Positions 34,437 through 45,301 of a DNA stretch of 64,000 bases are shown in pieces. Origin of the DNA: Ophiostoma sp. CBS 140.51 (taxonomy: Eukaryota; Ascomycota; Sordariomycetes; Ophiostomatales; Ophiostomataceae). Both the position numbers and the translations under genes were made by a program. The notes beneath the pieces were generated by a model, which did not search any database, had not been told where the DNA came from, and saw only the letters and a list, made by a program, of their open reading frames with translations. The stretch covers positions 124,001 to 188,000 of the forward strand of contig JANSLP010000008.1 in assembly GCA_029298735.1 (NCBI GenBank), in the 5' to 3' direction. Each line of letters begins with the position of its first letter. The first letter of the stretch is position 1.

Positions 34437-35495
34437 TTAAAAGATGGCAATCGCGTTGGGAGGACTGGCCACACCGCCAGGAACCTTCAAAGGAACACTG
34501 CTCACAAAGAACGACCACCGTTGCCGCTCTTTGCACTTGGCAGCCAGTGCCTCCAGATCGAACATCTCGCCGATCGGCACGCCCCAGCCGGCCAGCACCC
34601 ACTGGTGGATCAGCCCACCGCCCTTCATCTTCTCCTCGTCCTCGGTGCTCAGCTCCGTGTGGCCCGGGACAACGTGTGGTCCGGCCAGCGGCGCCTGCTC
34701 GAAGCTAGGGGCATCGCCTGCGACGGCCGAAAAGTTGTGCTCCCACAGCCACTTGAGGGACGTCTTGGTCGAGGTGAGGCCGATAAAGTTGGGCGACGGG
34801 CGCTCCGCGATGGCCTGCTGCTCCCGTGGTGTCATCTTCTCGTATGCCTCGGTGCAGCCCGAGCGGATAAACAGAATGTCGCCCTTTTGCAGCTCGGGCC
34901 CGCCCTGGAACGCAATCACCTTCTCCAGATCCTCCACCGTGAAGGGGGTCGACTCGTAAGGCGGCGCATCAATGTTGTGTGCCTTGCAGTACCCCGCATA
35001 GTCCAGCAGCACACCGCGGCCGACGATGCCACCCTTCTCGACCCAGGCGTCAATACCAATTACGTCGGGTGCCCCTTCGAGTTGTTCGATTGCTACATTG
35101 CCGTAGAACCGCTTCGCCTGCTGGTAACCGTAGTGCCGGAACCCGTCCCATTGGCTCGACCCTTGGGTGTTGAAAGCAAGGTAGTCGTCGTTGACGGTCC
35201 GGTTGTTGCCGTGCACGTCCTTTTTGATGATACGCTTCCACTCGAGCGGCGGACGGCCGAAGCTCGGGTGCGACGGCTTATTGAGCGACCAGTCCAGCGA
35301 GACGCGCTCGCCTGTTTGGATTTCCTGGCGTGCGGCAGCAGCGACAACAGCCGGGGTCAGCATGTTGAGAGCTCCGAGGCGATCATTGTCGCCGTAAAGA
35401 CCCCAGGCGTTGCCTGGTGGGCCGTTGGGATTGAGCGGGAGGCTGTCAAAGGGAGGCCGCTCGGGGACGGGTGTGTCGAAGGGTGCGGAGGCCAT
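34437..35495 (-). CDS. Putative cyclase family hydrolase (PF04199, kynurenine formamidase-like fold)
   Basis: Single exon of 352 residues with the ATG at 35495. The pattern is that of fungal cyclase-family proteins: WGLYGDNDRLGALNMLTP near residue 30, NTQGSSQWDGFRHYGYQ (the variant of the metal-binding H-x-G-T-H-x-D site), GIDAWVEKGGIVGRGVLLDYAGY and AGDAPSFEQAP. Bacterial relatives hydrolyse N-formylkynurenine or isatin; the fungal branch is largely uncharacterised, and a lactone or amide substrate is possible. It is divergent from the Zn2Cys6 regulator and shares the inverted TCGGAAA motif, so it is probably part of the same regulon. Confidence 0.85.
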   Translation of the reverse strand: MASAPFDTPVPERPPFDSLPLNPNGPPGNAWGLYGDNDRLGALNMLTPAVVAAAARQEIQTGERVSLDWSLNKPSHPSFGRPPLEWKRIIKKDVHGNNRTVNDDYLAFNTQGSSQWDGFRHYGYQQAKRFYGNVAIEQLEGAPDVIGIDAWVEKGGIVGRGVLLDYAGYCKAHNIDAPPYESTPFTVEDLEKVIAFQGGPELQKGDILFIRSGCTEAYEKMTPREQQAIAERPSPNFIGLTSTKTSLKWLWEHNFSAVAGDAPSFEQAPLAGPHVVPGHTELSTEDEEKMKGGGLIHQWVLAGWGVPIGEMFDLEALAAKCKERQRWSFFVSSVPLKVPGGVASPPNAIAIF

Positions 35496-36088
35496 GGTGA
35501 AGGTGAGGGTGAATGTCGATGACGATGGTGAGGAGGTGAGGTAGGATTGAGGGTTGGTAAAAACTACAAAGCACGCTGTATGTTTTATGCCGTTATGAGG
35601 CCAGTTGAGATGAAAAGGGAAATGGGAATTGATCGTGCACTTTGGCAGGGGCGATTGAGGGCAATACTATGGAGGGTTGAGCCTTCCTCTCGGGCTAGTA
35701 ACCGGCGAACTGGGCTGCGAATAAAACGGCAATTGCGATCGTGTGCGATCGTGGTGACTGCCGCAGACACACGCCTGTTTAGGCGTGGAGTTATTTGCGG
35801 AGGTGCGCGTGGAGAGACAGCCCAGGAACGAGGGGGAAAGTGGTCGGAAAAGCGCTTTCCGAGTTCGGAAAATGCAGCCGCCATCGCGCTTTCCCCCTTC
35901 TACAGCCTACGACAGCCCACTTTTCCGCCAGTTTGCGCCTGCCGGTTGCTCTCCACACTTTCTCTCTTCCTTCCATCTGAGCACGCTGGTCAATCAAGAC
36001 AGGGTCCTCCGATCCGCTGTGTCCGCTGTGCCCAGACTTTCAGAAGAGAGATACGACAAAACACGTATTCCGAGAGAAACAAGGGGAC
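35496..36088. promoter_or_regulatory. Divergent promoter of cyclase and Zn2Cys6 regulator with inverted CGG motif
   Basis: At 35844-35862 lies TCGGAAAAGCGCTTTCCGA, a near-perfect inverted repeat with CGG and CCG separated by exactly 11 bases; its left half is a perfect copy of the cluster 10-mer. Weaker half-sites are at 35865-35874 (TCGGAAAATG) and 35919-35928 (ACTTTTCCGC). It is 227-245 bp before the regulator ATG and about 350 bp before the cyclase ATG. Confidence 0.7.
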
Positions 36089-39073
36089 ATGGACTCGAGC
36101 CCGCGTTCCGACGACGACGGACCGTCTCCACGACGGGCCTCGCACGGCCAGACCCAGCATCAGTCGCAGCAGACACACAACACGGAGCCGGCCAACGACA
36201 GCCCGGCCGCCAAACGCCGGAAAAAGGACAGCAATGATTTGAGACAGCGCGTCACACGAGCCTGTGATCGATGCAAGAAGTAAGTGGCTCTGGAGGACAA
36301 TAAAGTGACGGAAGGTATGCTAACCACGGTGCCTTGTCAGACGCAAGGTCCGATGCACCGGCGTGCGGCCGTGTGAGCATTGTATCGAGGCCGGGACGGC
36401 ATGCACTTACGATCTTTCCTATGCCCGAGGCAGGTTGCCGTCCATTCCGTTGATCTCAACGGCTCAGAGCGTGTCGCCTACAAACTCGACGTCACCCACC
36501 CCGGCTACATCATACGGTTTGCTGGCATCTCCGGTTCCGACAGAACGGTCAGCCATCCACCGAGACAATGCGTTAAATGATGTGCTGAATCCAGCGAGCC
36601 ATCAGCCGAATCAACAACAAGACTCACAGAATAGACAACGGCATGACGGGCAGCATGGACAAGGGCAGCAGCTACAGCAGCAACTGCCACAACAGCAGGC
36701 TCAGCAGACGCAAGCTTCTCAGCAGCGCCAGCAACCAACCGAGGGGCTGTCATTCCTGTCAGCTGCTGCGGCGGAAATGGACCGACGTCCAGGCGAGGCA
36801 CCCCCATTTACTCTCGCCGTCCCTGAATCTATTCCGTTGACAATACCTCCTCTCCCACCAACGGCTGATGCGCCGGCAGCCTCCTCTCGTGTCTCGCCTG
36901 AGCCTCTTCAGACCGACCTTCAGGGGCACTACGTTGGTCCGGCCTCAGGCGTCTCCTTCTTATTACGCGTGCAAAAACGGCTGCATGACAATGTTTCCTT
37001 CCTGCAGCAAACCTCGTCATCCATCTTTACCTTTGGCGATGCACCACTGCAGCCAATAGCACAGGCTCACGACGACTTTGATGCGGCCGGCGGCTCCGAC
37101 ATGCTCTTCCTGACACAACCCGAAGCCAACGGCCTGCTCGCTCGCTACTTTGATTTTGCCGTACCGACCCATCGATTTCTGCATCGACCCACAGTAGAGT
37201 CGTGGCTTAACACATTTTACGCGACTCGGGGCCGGATGTCGACCAACAGCAGTGGAAGTGGAAACGGAAACGTGAATGGTGCTGGCAATGGTAGAGAGAC
37301 CCGCGAAGACGGTCGTGCCCAAGCGGCAGTACTCTTCATGGTCTTTGCCCAGGCGCGTGATTATCTGCCCGCGTCTGCCGTTGGTCCAGATATGGACTCC
37401 AGCGCCCACTATTACCGCGCGGCTGAGCTGCAACTTGCTCGTGAAAAGGGTGCCGTCCGCCTCGCCAGTGTCCAGGCCCGGCTTTGCCAGTGTTTTTATT
37501 TGTTGTCCCAGTCGCGCATCAACCACTGTTGGAGCTTGTTCGGTACAACTGCCCACCTCGCCCTTGCTATCGGTCTCAACAGGAACCGCCGTGCCGACCC
37601 TGCTGGCGGTCTTAGCCATATCGACGTGGAGTGTCGGCGTCGCACTTTCTGGTGTGCCTATAGTCTCGACAACTACTTGAGTGCCGCCCTAGGCCGACCA
37701 CGTACATTCCACGACGAAGACATTGACCAGGAGCTGCCATCCATCGCCGAGGACGGCGATATCTTGCATGGCGAGATTATCCGGAGGTCAACGCCGACTG
37801 TGGGCCTGAGCCTTGGAGGACAGAGCATGGGACAGGGCGTCGGTCAAGGATTCGTACTTGGTCTCAATATGAATATGGGAATGGGTGGTGGTGGTGGCGG
37901 TGGTGGCACGCTTCGCGGTATGTCCGTCATGCTGGCGCCCGTCGCTCATGTTCGCCTATCCAAGATTGTCAGCATGATCCTGCGTGACCTCTACGCCATC
38001 AGGCCCATTTCGTCGACGGCCCGGGCTAGTCTCACAGCAAAACACACGGCCGCCCTAAAAGCATGGCGTGAAGAAGACTCTGGCTTATCCCGTTTCCTAG
38101 ACGCAGACCGTGTCAGCGCATCTCTCCTCATCCCCATCTTCCAGCGACAACGCAACGTGCTCAACTTGGCATACTGGCACGCACTCTTACTCACACACCG
38201 GCCTGTCTTGTTGAGCAATTTTGCCTACCTCCGACAAGGCGTTAGTGGGAGCAGTAGTGGAGGAGGCAATGGCGGTGGAAACGGCACGACATCGGGGAAC
38301 AACGGATCTTCCCGTGCAGACGCACGCGACCCGGATGTGCGTGCTCAAGCGCAGGCCAGCATGCAGCAGTGCCTCGATGCGGCCATGCACATCATCGAGA
38401 TTGTCGACGACCTGTTCCAGGACGGCCAGCTCTTCCGAGCCTATTGGGTGGGTTTACTCCTGATGCCCTCTTCATATTTATCTGCTAACGCCTTCAGTTC
38501 ACAATGTACTTTGCCTTCTCGGCAGTCGTTGTCGTGTACGTCTATGTGATTCAGCACCAATCAGCACCGCAGTCTACATACGCGTCATATCTCGCTGCTG
38601 CTGTCATATGCCAGGGCCAGATTGCACGTCTGGCCGAAAGCGGATCCCTCACTCAACGATACTCCCTTGTCCTCGAAGAACTCCGACTTGTTACACTACA
38701 ACAGACAGAGTCATTCCAGCCAACAGTGGACGCTCAAGGTGGACTGTCAAATGCTGTCAACTACAACAACCCAAACAACAGTCTGCCGACAGACTTGTCG
38801 GGCTTGGATGGCCAACAACAGCACCAGCAAACACAACCTCATCACTCTCAACAACATCCACAACATCCACAGCAACCAGCTCTCGATTTGTCGGCTGTCC
38901 CATTGGCTGGTGGCCTGATCGGTGGTCTTGCTGGCGGTCTTGCTGACTGGAACGGCAGCCCAAGCAGCTCACTCGCCGATGTCACCAGTTGGGGCTATTT
39001 TGACTCCATGGTGTCTTCAGGCTTCTGGCCTCTCGACTCTTTGCTCAGTGAAGATCACCAATTACGAGTGTGA
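36089..39073 (+). CDS. Zn2Cys6 transcription factor with fungal-specific middle domain
   Basis: Three exons, 36089-36279, 36341-38447 and 38498-39073, with introns of 61 and 50 bp, give 957 residues. The binuclear zinc cluster is assembled across intron 1: Cys59, 62, 69, 75, 78 and 85 in CDRCKKRKVRC and CEHCIEAGTAC, spacing C-x2-C-x6-C-x5-C-x2-C-x6-C. An intron inside this cluster is common in fungal regulators. A Gln-rich stretch (about 160-215) follows, then the fungal-specific domain (about 330-520) with HCWSLFGTTAHLALAIGLN and RRTFWCAYSLDNYLSAALGRPR. The C-terminal part is Gly-, Gln- and Asn-rich. It lies centrally in the seven-gene block and its own promoter has an inverted CGG site, so it is the best candidate for the pathway-specific regulator. 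Confidence 0.92.
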
Positions 39074-39172
39074 TCACCACAATATACAAAATAATAAATA
39101 CTAAATCCATATTTATTGGTCAATTTTTTAATTAACTTTACTACAATAATTGTTTTATCCTGAACCACTGAT

Positions 39173-40986
39173 CTAGGACAGGGCCGACACGATACCCTCG
39201 AGAATGGCCAACACACCCACTGCACCCGGGTCCGGAACTGCCTCCCAGTTAGACGCCTCCACATACACCGACCGACCCAGAGACGCCTTCATACCCTTGG
39301 TAGCCTCGACGCTGGCCTTGGTTTGAGCAAGAGCAGCAGCTAGGCTGGCAGGTGTCCCGTCGCTCTTGTCGAGCACGCGCACAAACGGCTCCAGCGCATC
39401 CATCAGAGTACGGTCACCCTGGCGAGCGGGGGTTGCCTGCTGAAGACGAGACAGCGCCTCGGACACGGCAGTAGCCCATGCCTTGAAGTCGAGGACCGAG
39501 CCACTTGCCTGCTTGGCTAGTGCGGCCGTCAGGGCAGCAAAGAAGATGCTGTACAGCGCTCCCGATGTGCCATCCATGTTGTGCTCGACGATGGCCGTCA
39601 GAGCGCCGAATGTGGCAACAGCATCACCATCACCCGGCAGAGTCTTTGACACAAATGCCTCGACAGCTTTGGCGCCACGGGCAAGCGTCACACCGCAGTC
39701 ACCGTCGCCAACAATGCGGTCGTGCTGTGTGATGGTGGCCTCCTGGGCGATGACGTTCGCACAGGCTGCCGACACGGCATTTTTGAAAAGGCCAGAGTTC
39801 ACTATGGAGTTTAGCTTGGGGCTTCTCAATGTCTTTTAAGGGACGATCTCCACTTACACAAAACACCACTCAGTGGATCTTCTTCCTCCCCGGCGACAAC
39901 AGCCTCTTCGACCTTCTCGTTGACATCGCCGTAGATCTTGGTCGCCGAGATCCAGTTTGTCGCCGTTGTCGGTGCGTCAAGAAACTCGACCATCTGCGGA
40001 GTCGCACGGAGCAGTGTGATGCTGAAGCCGGGACCGTTGAGACTCGTCATGTACGTGCCCGACAGGAGGCGCACAGGGCGGATACCACGCTGCGCCAGAG
40101 CCCGCACAACGCTGGTAGTGATACCGCCAAACTCGAGCGGCGAGACACCACCCAGGTTGTTGACGAGCAGGACAATGTTACCATTCTTCTCCTTGTCTGA
40201 AAATGCGACGTATGCGCGGTCGGCGTCAGTCTCGTCGAGAAGCTGGTCGAGCATCGTGCCGATCAGGGACGGAAGGCTGGGCCGAGGAGAAAGCACACGG
40301 CAGCCGGGCTCATTGTGGATGCCCATACCGAGCTCGGCCTGGTTGGAGGCAGAGCTTTCGGAAGCATCCTCAGCGCGGCCAGGGATGTGGACATGGCCTA
40401 GCGAAGTGCCGACTGTGACCATGTTGGCAACAATGTCCTGGCCGAGCGCAAGAACATCAGACAAGCTGGTCTTTTGCGTGCTGCTCAATGCGCCCAAGAT
40501 CTTATGCACGAGTACCGTGCCGGCCAGACCGCGACGTCCGACCTTGCCGCTCTGGTTGCGGCCCACGGCCACGTCGTCGCCCACGACCAAAACCTCAACA
40601 GCGGTGCCCGCAGCTGCCGCCTTGGCCTTTTCGGCTGCAAGATGGAAATGAAACACATCGCCCGTGTAGTTCTTGATGATCAAAAGCACGCCAGCGGGGC
40701 CGCCAACGCGCTTAATCGCCGTCACGATCTGTGCGACGCTCGGCGAGGCAAAGACGAAGCCGGACACGGCAGCCGTCAGTGCACCTTCGCCGACATACCC
40801 GGCATGCGCCGGCTCGTGGCCTGCACCGCCGCCCGAGATGAGTGCCACGGAGTTCTGGGCATCGTGCGATGTGCGGTAAATGACCTTTTGCGCGTGGTCA
40901 AACCCCACATCTGGCTGAACAAGCGAGAGTGCTTGCAAAGCGTCAAAGACGGGCGCCGCGTCGTCGTCGTAAAAGTGTTGGGCCAT
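39173..40986 (-). CDS. dak1: Dihydroxyacetone kinase (Dak1-type, DhaK-DhaL fusion)
   Basis: Exon 1 is 40986-39858 and exon 2 is 39801-39173, with a 56-bp intron (GTAAGT...CATAG); total 585 residues, essentially the length of yeast Dak1 (584). The DhaK domain holds ISGGGAGHEPAHAGYVG and the substrate-binding histidine in GTSLGHVHIPGR; the DhaL domain starts after the intron with VGDGDCGVTLARGAKAV (Mg-ATP aspartates) and MDGTSGALYSIFF. The enzyme makes DHAP from dihydroxyacetone and ATP. An upstream in-frame ATG at 41031 would add 15 residues; I prefer 40986 because the family's N-terminus aligns there. It is divergent from the adenylation-reductase gene, with three cluster motifs between them. 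Confidence 0.93.
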
Positions 40987-41836
40987 TTTGTATATACTCT
41001 GACGTCGGTTTTCTGTTTTGTCTATTCCCATGAAATTCTGTGTTATTTTTCTGTATTTTGGCCCTGATCTATCAAGATATCTTTTCCATTCGAAAGTCAA
41101 CAAAGCATTGTGCGTACCAAGTACTCTGTACTTTAGTGATATCAAGGGTTCAGACTGGTGCTGTCAATGGCCCCACTCACTAACACGGAGCAGTTGGCGC
41201 TTTTCCGACGGACCCGGCCTGACTTGGCCCTGTGGGCTTTTCCGAAACAACCACTAACACGGATCGGAAAAGCACTACTGCCACTTCTTTTCCCCACGCT
41301 TTCACTCTCCCCCAGTCTCATCTCCCACTCCACCGTGATCGCCTCCTCGATCGCTGTCCATTTCTTCGCAAAAGCGGTTCCGAAACACCCATCCGTGCAG
41401 AATCCGGAGAAATTCCGGTCACGGTGGATGCCACCATCGATGGAAAGGGCTGTGCTGAGTGTCTAGACCTTTGGACTTTTTGTTTCGATCTCGGCTTTTC
41501 TTTTGCGCATTCTTTGCCCCCTTTCTCTTGCCCTCCTTCGTCTTTGCATTTATTGGGCAACAAGGAAGCCTACAACAAACAACGAAAGGTGTCCAATAAC
41601 ATCTTCGATACCGGCTCTTCAGTTACTATTTGGGCCATTCATCTCGCTCCTGTGTTCCTCAAGCCTTGTCATCTTCATTTACATTTATTCAGACTATTGT
41701 CACCTTTATTATTTATCTCTGTTCTTGCATCATCCCGTCGTTCCTGTATATAATCACTTTTCACTTCATAAAGACCCAGAACATAAACATACACCAAAAC
41801 CATATACAGCCTCTCATACCCCTCCATCTTCCCATC
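40987..41836. promoter_or_regulatory. Divergent promoter of DHA kinase and adenylate-forming reductase with three GCTTTTCCGA sites
   Basis: Perfect copies at 41199-41208, 41236-41245 and 41264-41273 (the last inverted), and a weaker GCGGTTCCGA at 41374-41383. They lie 213-290 bp from the kinase ATG and 560-640 bp from the reductase ATG. Confidence 0.68.
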
Positions 41837-44800
41837 ATGGCTGCAGCTGCTCCAGTCTTCTCGACGGCCGCCGGCCCCTTTTCTTCACACAATCACTTCC
41901 ACTCGGAAGGCACTGCCGTCGAGGATGATGCATTATCTCTGACCCCAGCCCCGGCACCACGTGTGGTCAACGACTTGTTGGTCCGCCGCGTGCGGGAGGG
42001 CCCCTATGCACCCTTTTTTGCCTACCCGGCCACACCGCGGGGTAAAGACGACTATGTCTACCACACTGTCGGTGATATCGACCGTTATGCAGACGCCGCT
42101 GCCTGCCTTTACTTGCAGTCTGGCCTCGTCCCGCAACATCCGAGTGCACAAAAGGCAGAGGTGGTGGCCCTTCTGGCACCGTCGAGTGTGGACTATGTCG
42201 TGTCCATCTTTGCACTGTCACGGCTGGGCTTTGCCGTGCTCTTCCTGTCGAACCGGCTGGCCACGGATGCCATCGTCAACTTGCTGCAAAAGACCGACTG
42301 CACCAAGATGATTGTGTCCTCACACTATGCCTCGGCGGCCGTTGAGGCTGCTGCCGTAGCTACTGCAGCATCTGGCGAGGCTGCACTTCCTGTGTCTGTT
42401 TTTAGTCTTGTCGACTTTGAGCAGTACTCAGCACCGCCAGCCGCTGCAGGCACTCCTGTGGCAGCAGCGGACAACCGGGCACTCATCGAGGCCGCTTGGC
42501 CCACCTTTGCCACGACACCGGCATCAACGCTTGCCTCTCGCATTGCCTTTATCATCCACTCGTCCGGCTCAACCGGTCTGCCCAAGCCCATCTTCCAGAC
42601 CCACGCGGCCTGTCTCGCCAACTACGAGAGCGGCATCCCTTACCGCGCCTTTATCACGCTGCCGCTCTTCCACAACCACGGCATCTCGACGCTGTTCCGC
42701 GCACTATGTGCCGGTAAAGCCGCCGCCCTTTACAACGCCAACCTGCCACTCGCTGGCAGCACACTCGTGGCATCGATGCGCGCCGTTGCGCCCGAGAGCC
42801 TGCACTGCGTGCCGTATGCACTCAAACTGATGGCGGAGGATCCGCGCGGTATCGATACCCTGCGTGCACTCAATCTGGTCCTATACGGCGGCAGCAGCTG
42901 TCCAGACGAGCTGGGCGACCGGCTCGTGGCTGCCGGGGTTTATTTGGCTGGCCACTACGGAGCGTGCGTTTTCTCTCCTTGTCCTTGCTCCTACTCTCTT
43001 TGAATTTTTCTCTCCCTTTCTCATATGCTGACTGACTCTTCTGCCGGTAGAACCGAAATGGGCCAGCTGATGACGTCCTTCCGCGACCCCGAGACGGACA
43101 AGGAGTGGGCGTACATGCGGCCTGTGCCGTCGGCCAAGCCGTTCCTGCGCATGGTGCCACTGGGTGCCAATGCCGACGGTGGCAGTGTCGAAAGAGCCGA
43201 GACCACATATGAGTGCGTTGTCCTTGATGGCCTACCGTCCAAGGTCGTCTCCAACAGCGACGACCCGCCCAACTCGTTCCACACCCGCGACCTGTTCGCC
43301 AAGCACCCGACACGCCCCGACGCCTGGAAATACCTTGGCCGCATCGACGACCGCGTAACCCTCGTCAACGGTGAAAAGGTCCTGCCCATCCCGTACGAGC
43401 ACCAGATTCGCCAGCACGACCTTGTGCGTGAGTGTGTCGTCTTTGGTGTTGGCCGTGCCGTTCCGGGAATCATGATCGTTCCCAGCGACAAGGCTGCCTC
43501 GCTTGTGTCCGAGGGCAGCAAGTCGCTGCTGGATGCTCTGATGCCTGTCATCGAGGCCACAAACGCACAGACCGAGGCGTTTGGTCGCATCTCGCGCGAG
43601 ATGGTCTCCATCCTGCCGGCCGATACTGAGTACCCACGCACTGACAAGGGCACCGTGATCCGGGCAGCATTCTACCAACGCTTTGCCGCTGAGATCGATG
43701 CTTTTTACCAGCGGTTTGAGAATTCAGCCGGTGAGGATGCAGGCGCAGACTCATCCAAGCCTCTTCTCACATTGAGCGAGGCCGAGCTCGAGACATACCT
43801 TCTCGGCCTCTTCACCAAGACACTTGGTGTCTCCGCCGACCGTCTGAAGGCTGACACGGACCTGTTCGAGGCTGGTGTCGACAGTCTGCAGGCCATCACG
43901 GCCCGTGCCCAGGTTTTGCGGGAGATTGACCTCGGCGGCCGCAAGCCGGGCCAGAATGTCGTCTTTGAGTTCCCCAGCATCCGCCAGCTGGCACAGCACT
44001 TTGTTGCCCTGAGGAGCGGCAGCAATGCCAACCAGGACAGCAGCTACGATGCCAACGAGATCAAGGCCATGGAGGAGCTGATTGCCAAGTACAGCGACTT
44101 TTCCGCGTACGCCAAGGCTAATCCGGCGACAAAGAAACACAATACTGGCCCTCAGAACGTGTTACTGACTGGTGCCACGGGTTCGCTAGGTGCACACATC
44201 CTGGGCCAGCTCCTGCAGCAGGACGCGCAGCAAGTGGCACGTATATACTGCCTTGTCCGTGCTTCTTCTCCCGCTGCTGCTGAGGAGCGCGTCAATTCAA
44301 CACTTGTCTCCAAGGGCCTGGCACCTCTTCCCAAGGACGACCGTGTCATCTGTCTGCCGGCTGACCTAAGCCAGTCATCTCTTGGCCTCGATGCTGCGAT
44401 CCTTGCTGACCTCCGTAAGAGCTTGACCACTGTTGTTCACGCCGCTTGGGCTGTCAACTTCAACCTTGGTGTGCGCAGTTTCGAGTCGCACCACATCCGT
44501 GGCACTCGCAACCTGCTCGATGTCGCTCTCACCCCCGAGAGTGGCCGCCCGGCTGCCCGCCTCTTCTTCTGCTCGTCCATCTCGGCCGCTGCCGGCACGC
44601 CCATTCCAGCCACTATTGCCGAGGGTTACATCCACAACCTTGCCCACGCTCAGTCCATGGGCTATGCTCGCAGCAAGGTCGTTACGGAGCACATTATCCG
44701 TGCTGCCGCCGAGCAGACGGGTATGACCGCCCAGGTCCTGCGTCTTGGCCAGATCATCGGTGATGCTCAGCATGGAATCTGGAACACCACTGAGGCCATC

Positions 44801-45301
44801 CCCTTGATCTTCCAGAGCGCGCTTACCACAGGCACTCTGCCGGCACTGGATGAGACACCTTCATGGATGCCTGTCGACGCCATGGCGCGTTCAGTTCTCG
44901 AACTGTCGGGCCTGACGGGCGACGAAGTTGCCGACGCAGCTGTTGTTGCCGCTGCTTCCGATATAACCACCGTCTACCAGGTTCAAAACCGCCAAGTCTT
45001 CCGCTGGACTGAGGACCTGCTTCCTGCTCTGCGTGCTGCCGGTCTGGAGTTTGAGGTCGTCCCGCAACGTGAATGGGTGGCTCGTCTTCGTACCTCGGAT
45101 CCGGATCCGCGGAAAAACCCGACCATCAAGCTCATCGACTTTTATGCCGAAAAGTATGACAACGACCGGCCGGGTCGTGCTGGTCTTGTCTTTGACACGC
45201 ACAAGACAGAGACTGTGAGTGCCGCGATGTGTTCTGGATTTGACGTCATTGGAAGTGGTTTGGTCGAAAAGATGGTCAACTGGTGGAAGACGCAGTGGTA
45301 G
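41837..45301 (+). CDS. Adenylate-forming reductase, NRPS-like (A-carrier-thioester reductase)
   Basis: Exon 1 is 41837-42963 and exon 2 is 43051-45301 with an 87-bp intron (GTGCGT...GGTAG); total 1125 residues. The frame is open upstream to 41630 but only through T-rich leader, and ATGGCTGCAGCT at 41837 has a good context. The adenylation domain (about 30-560) has the A3 motif IIHSSGSTGLPKPI and YGA-TEMGQ across the intron. A carrier protein follows with the phosphopantetheine serine 654 in GVDSLQAI, then a short-chain-dehydrogenase-type reductase starting at GATGSLGAHIL (from residue 750). There is no condensation domain. Such enzymes activate a carboxylic acid and release it as aldehyde or alcohol; alpha-aminoadipate reductase is the model, but this is shorter and its substrate is unknown. 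Confidence 0.9.

Noticed and set aside
35547..36242. 231-codon ORF on the plus strand across the cyclase/regulator promoter
   Set aside because: It overlaps the start of the Zn2Cys6 gene in another frame and covers the operator; no domain.
41630..41836. 69-codon hydrophobic N-terminal extension of the adenylate-forming reductase
   Set aside because: It is encoded by T-rich leader sequence; the family starts near the ATG at 41837 and such enzymes are cytosolic.
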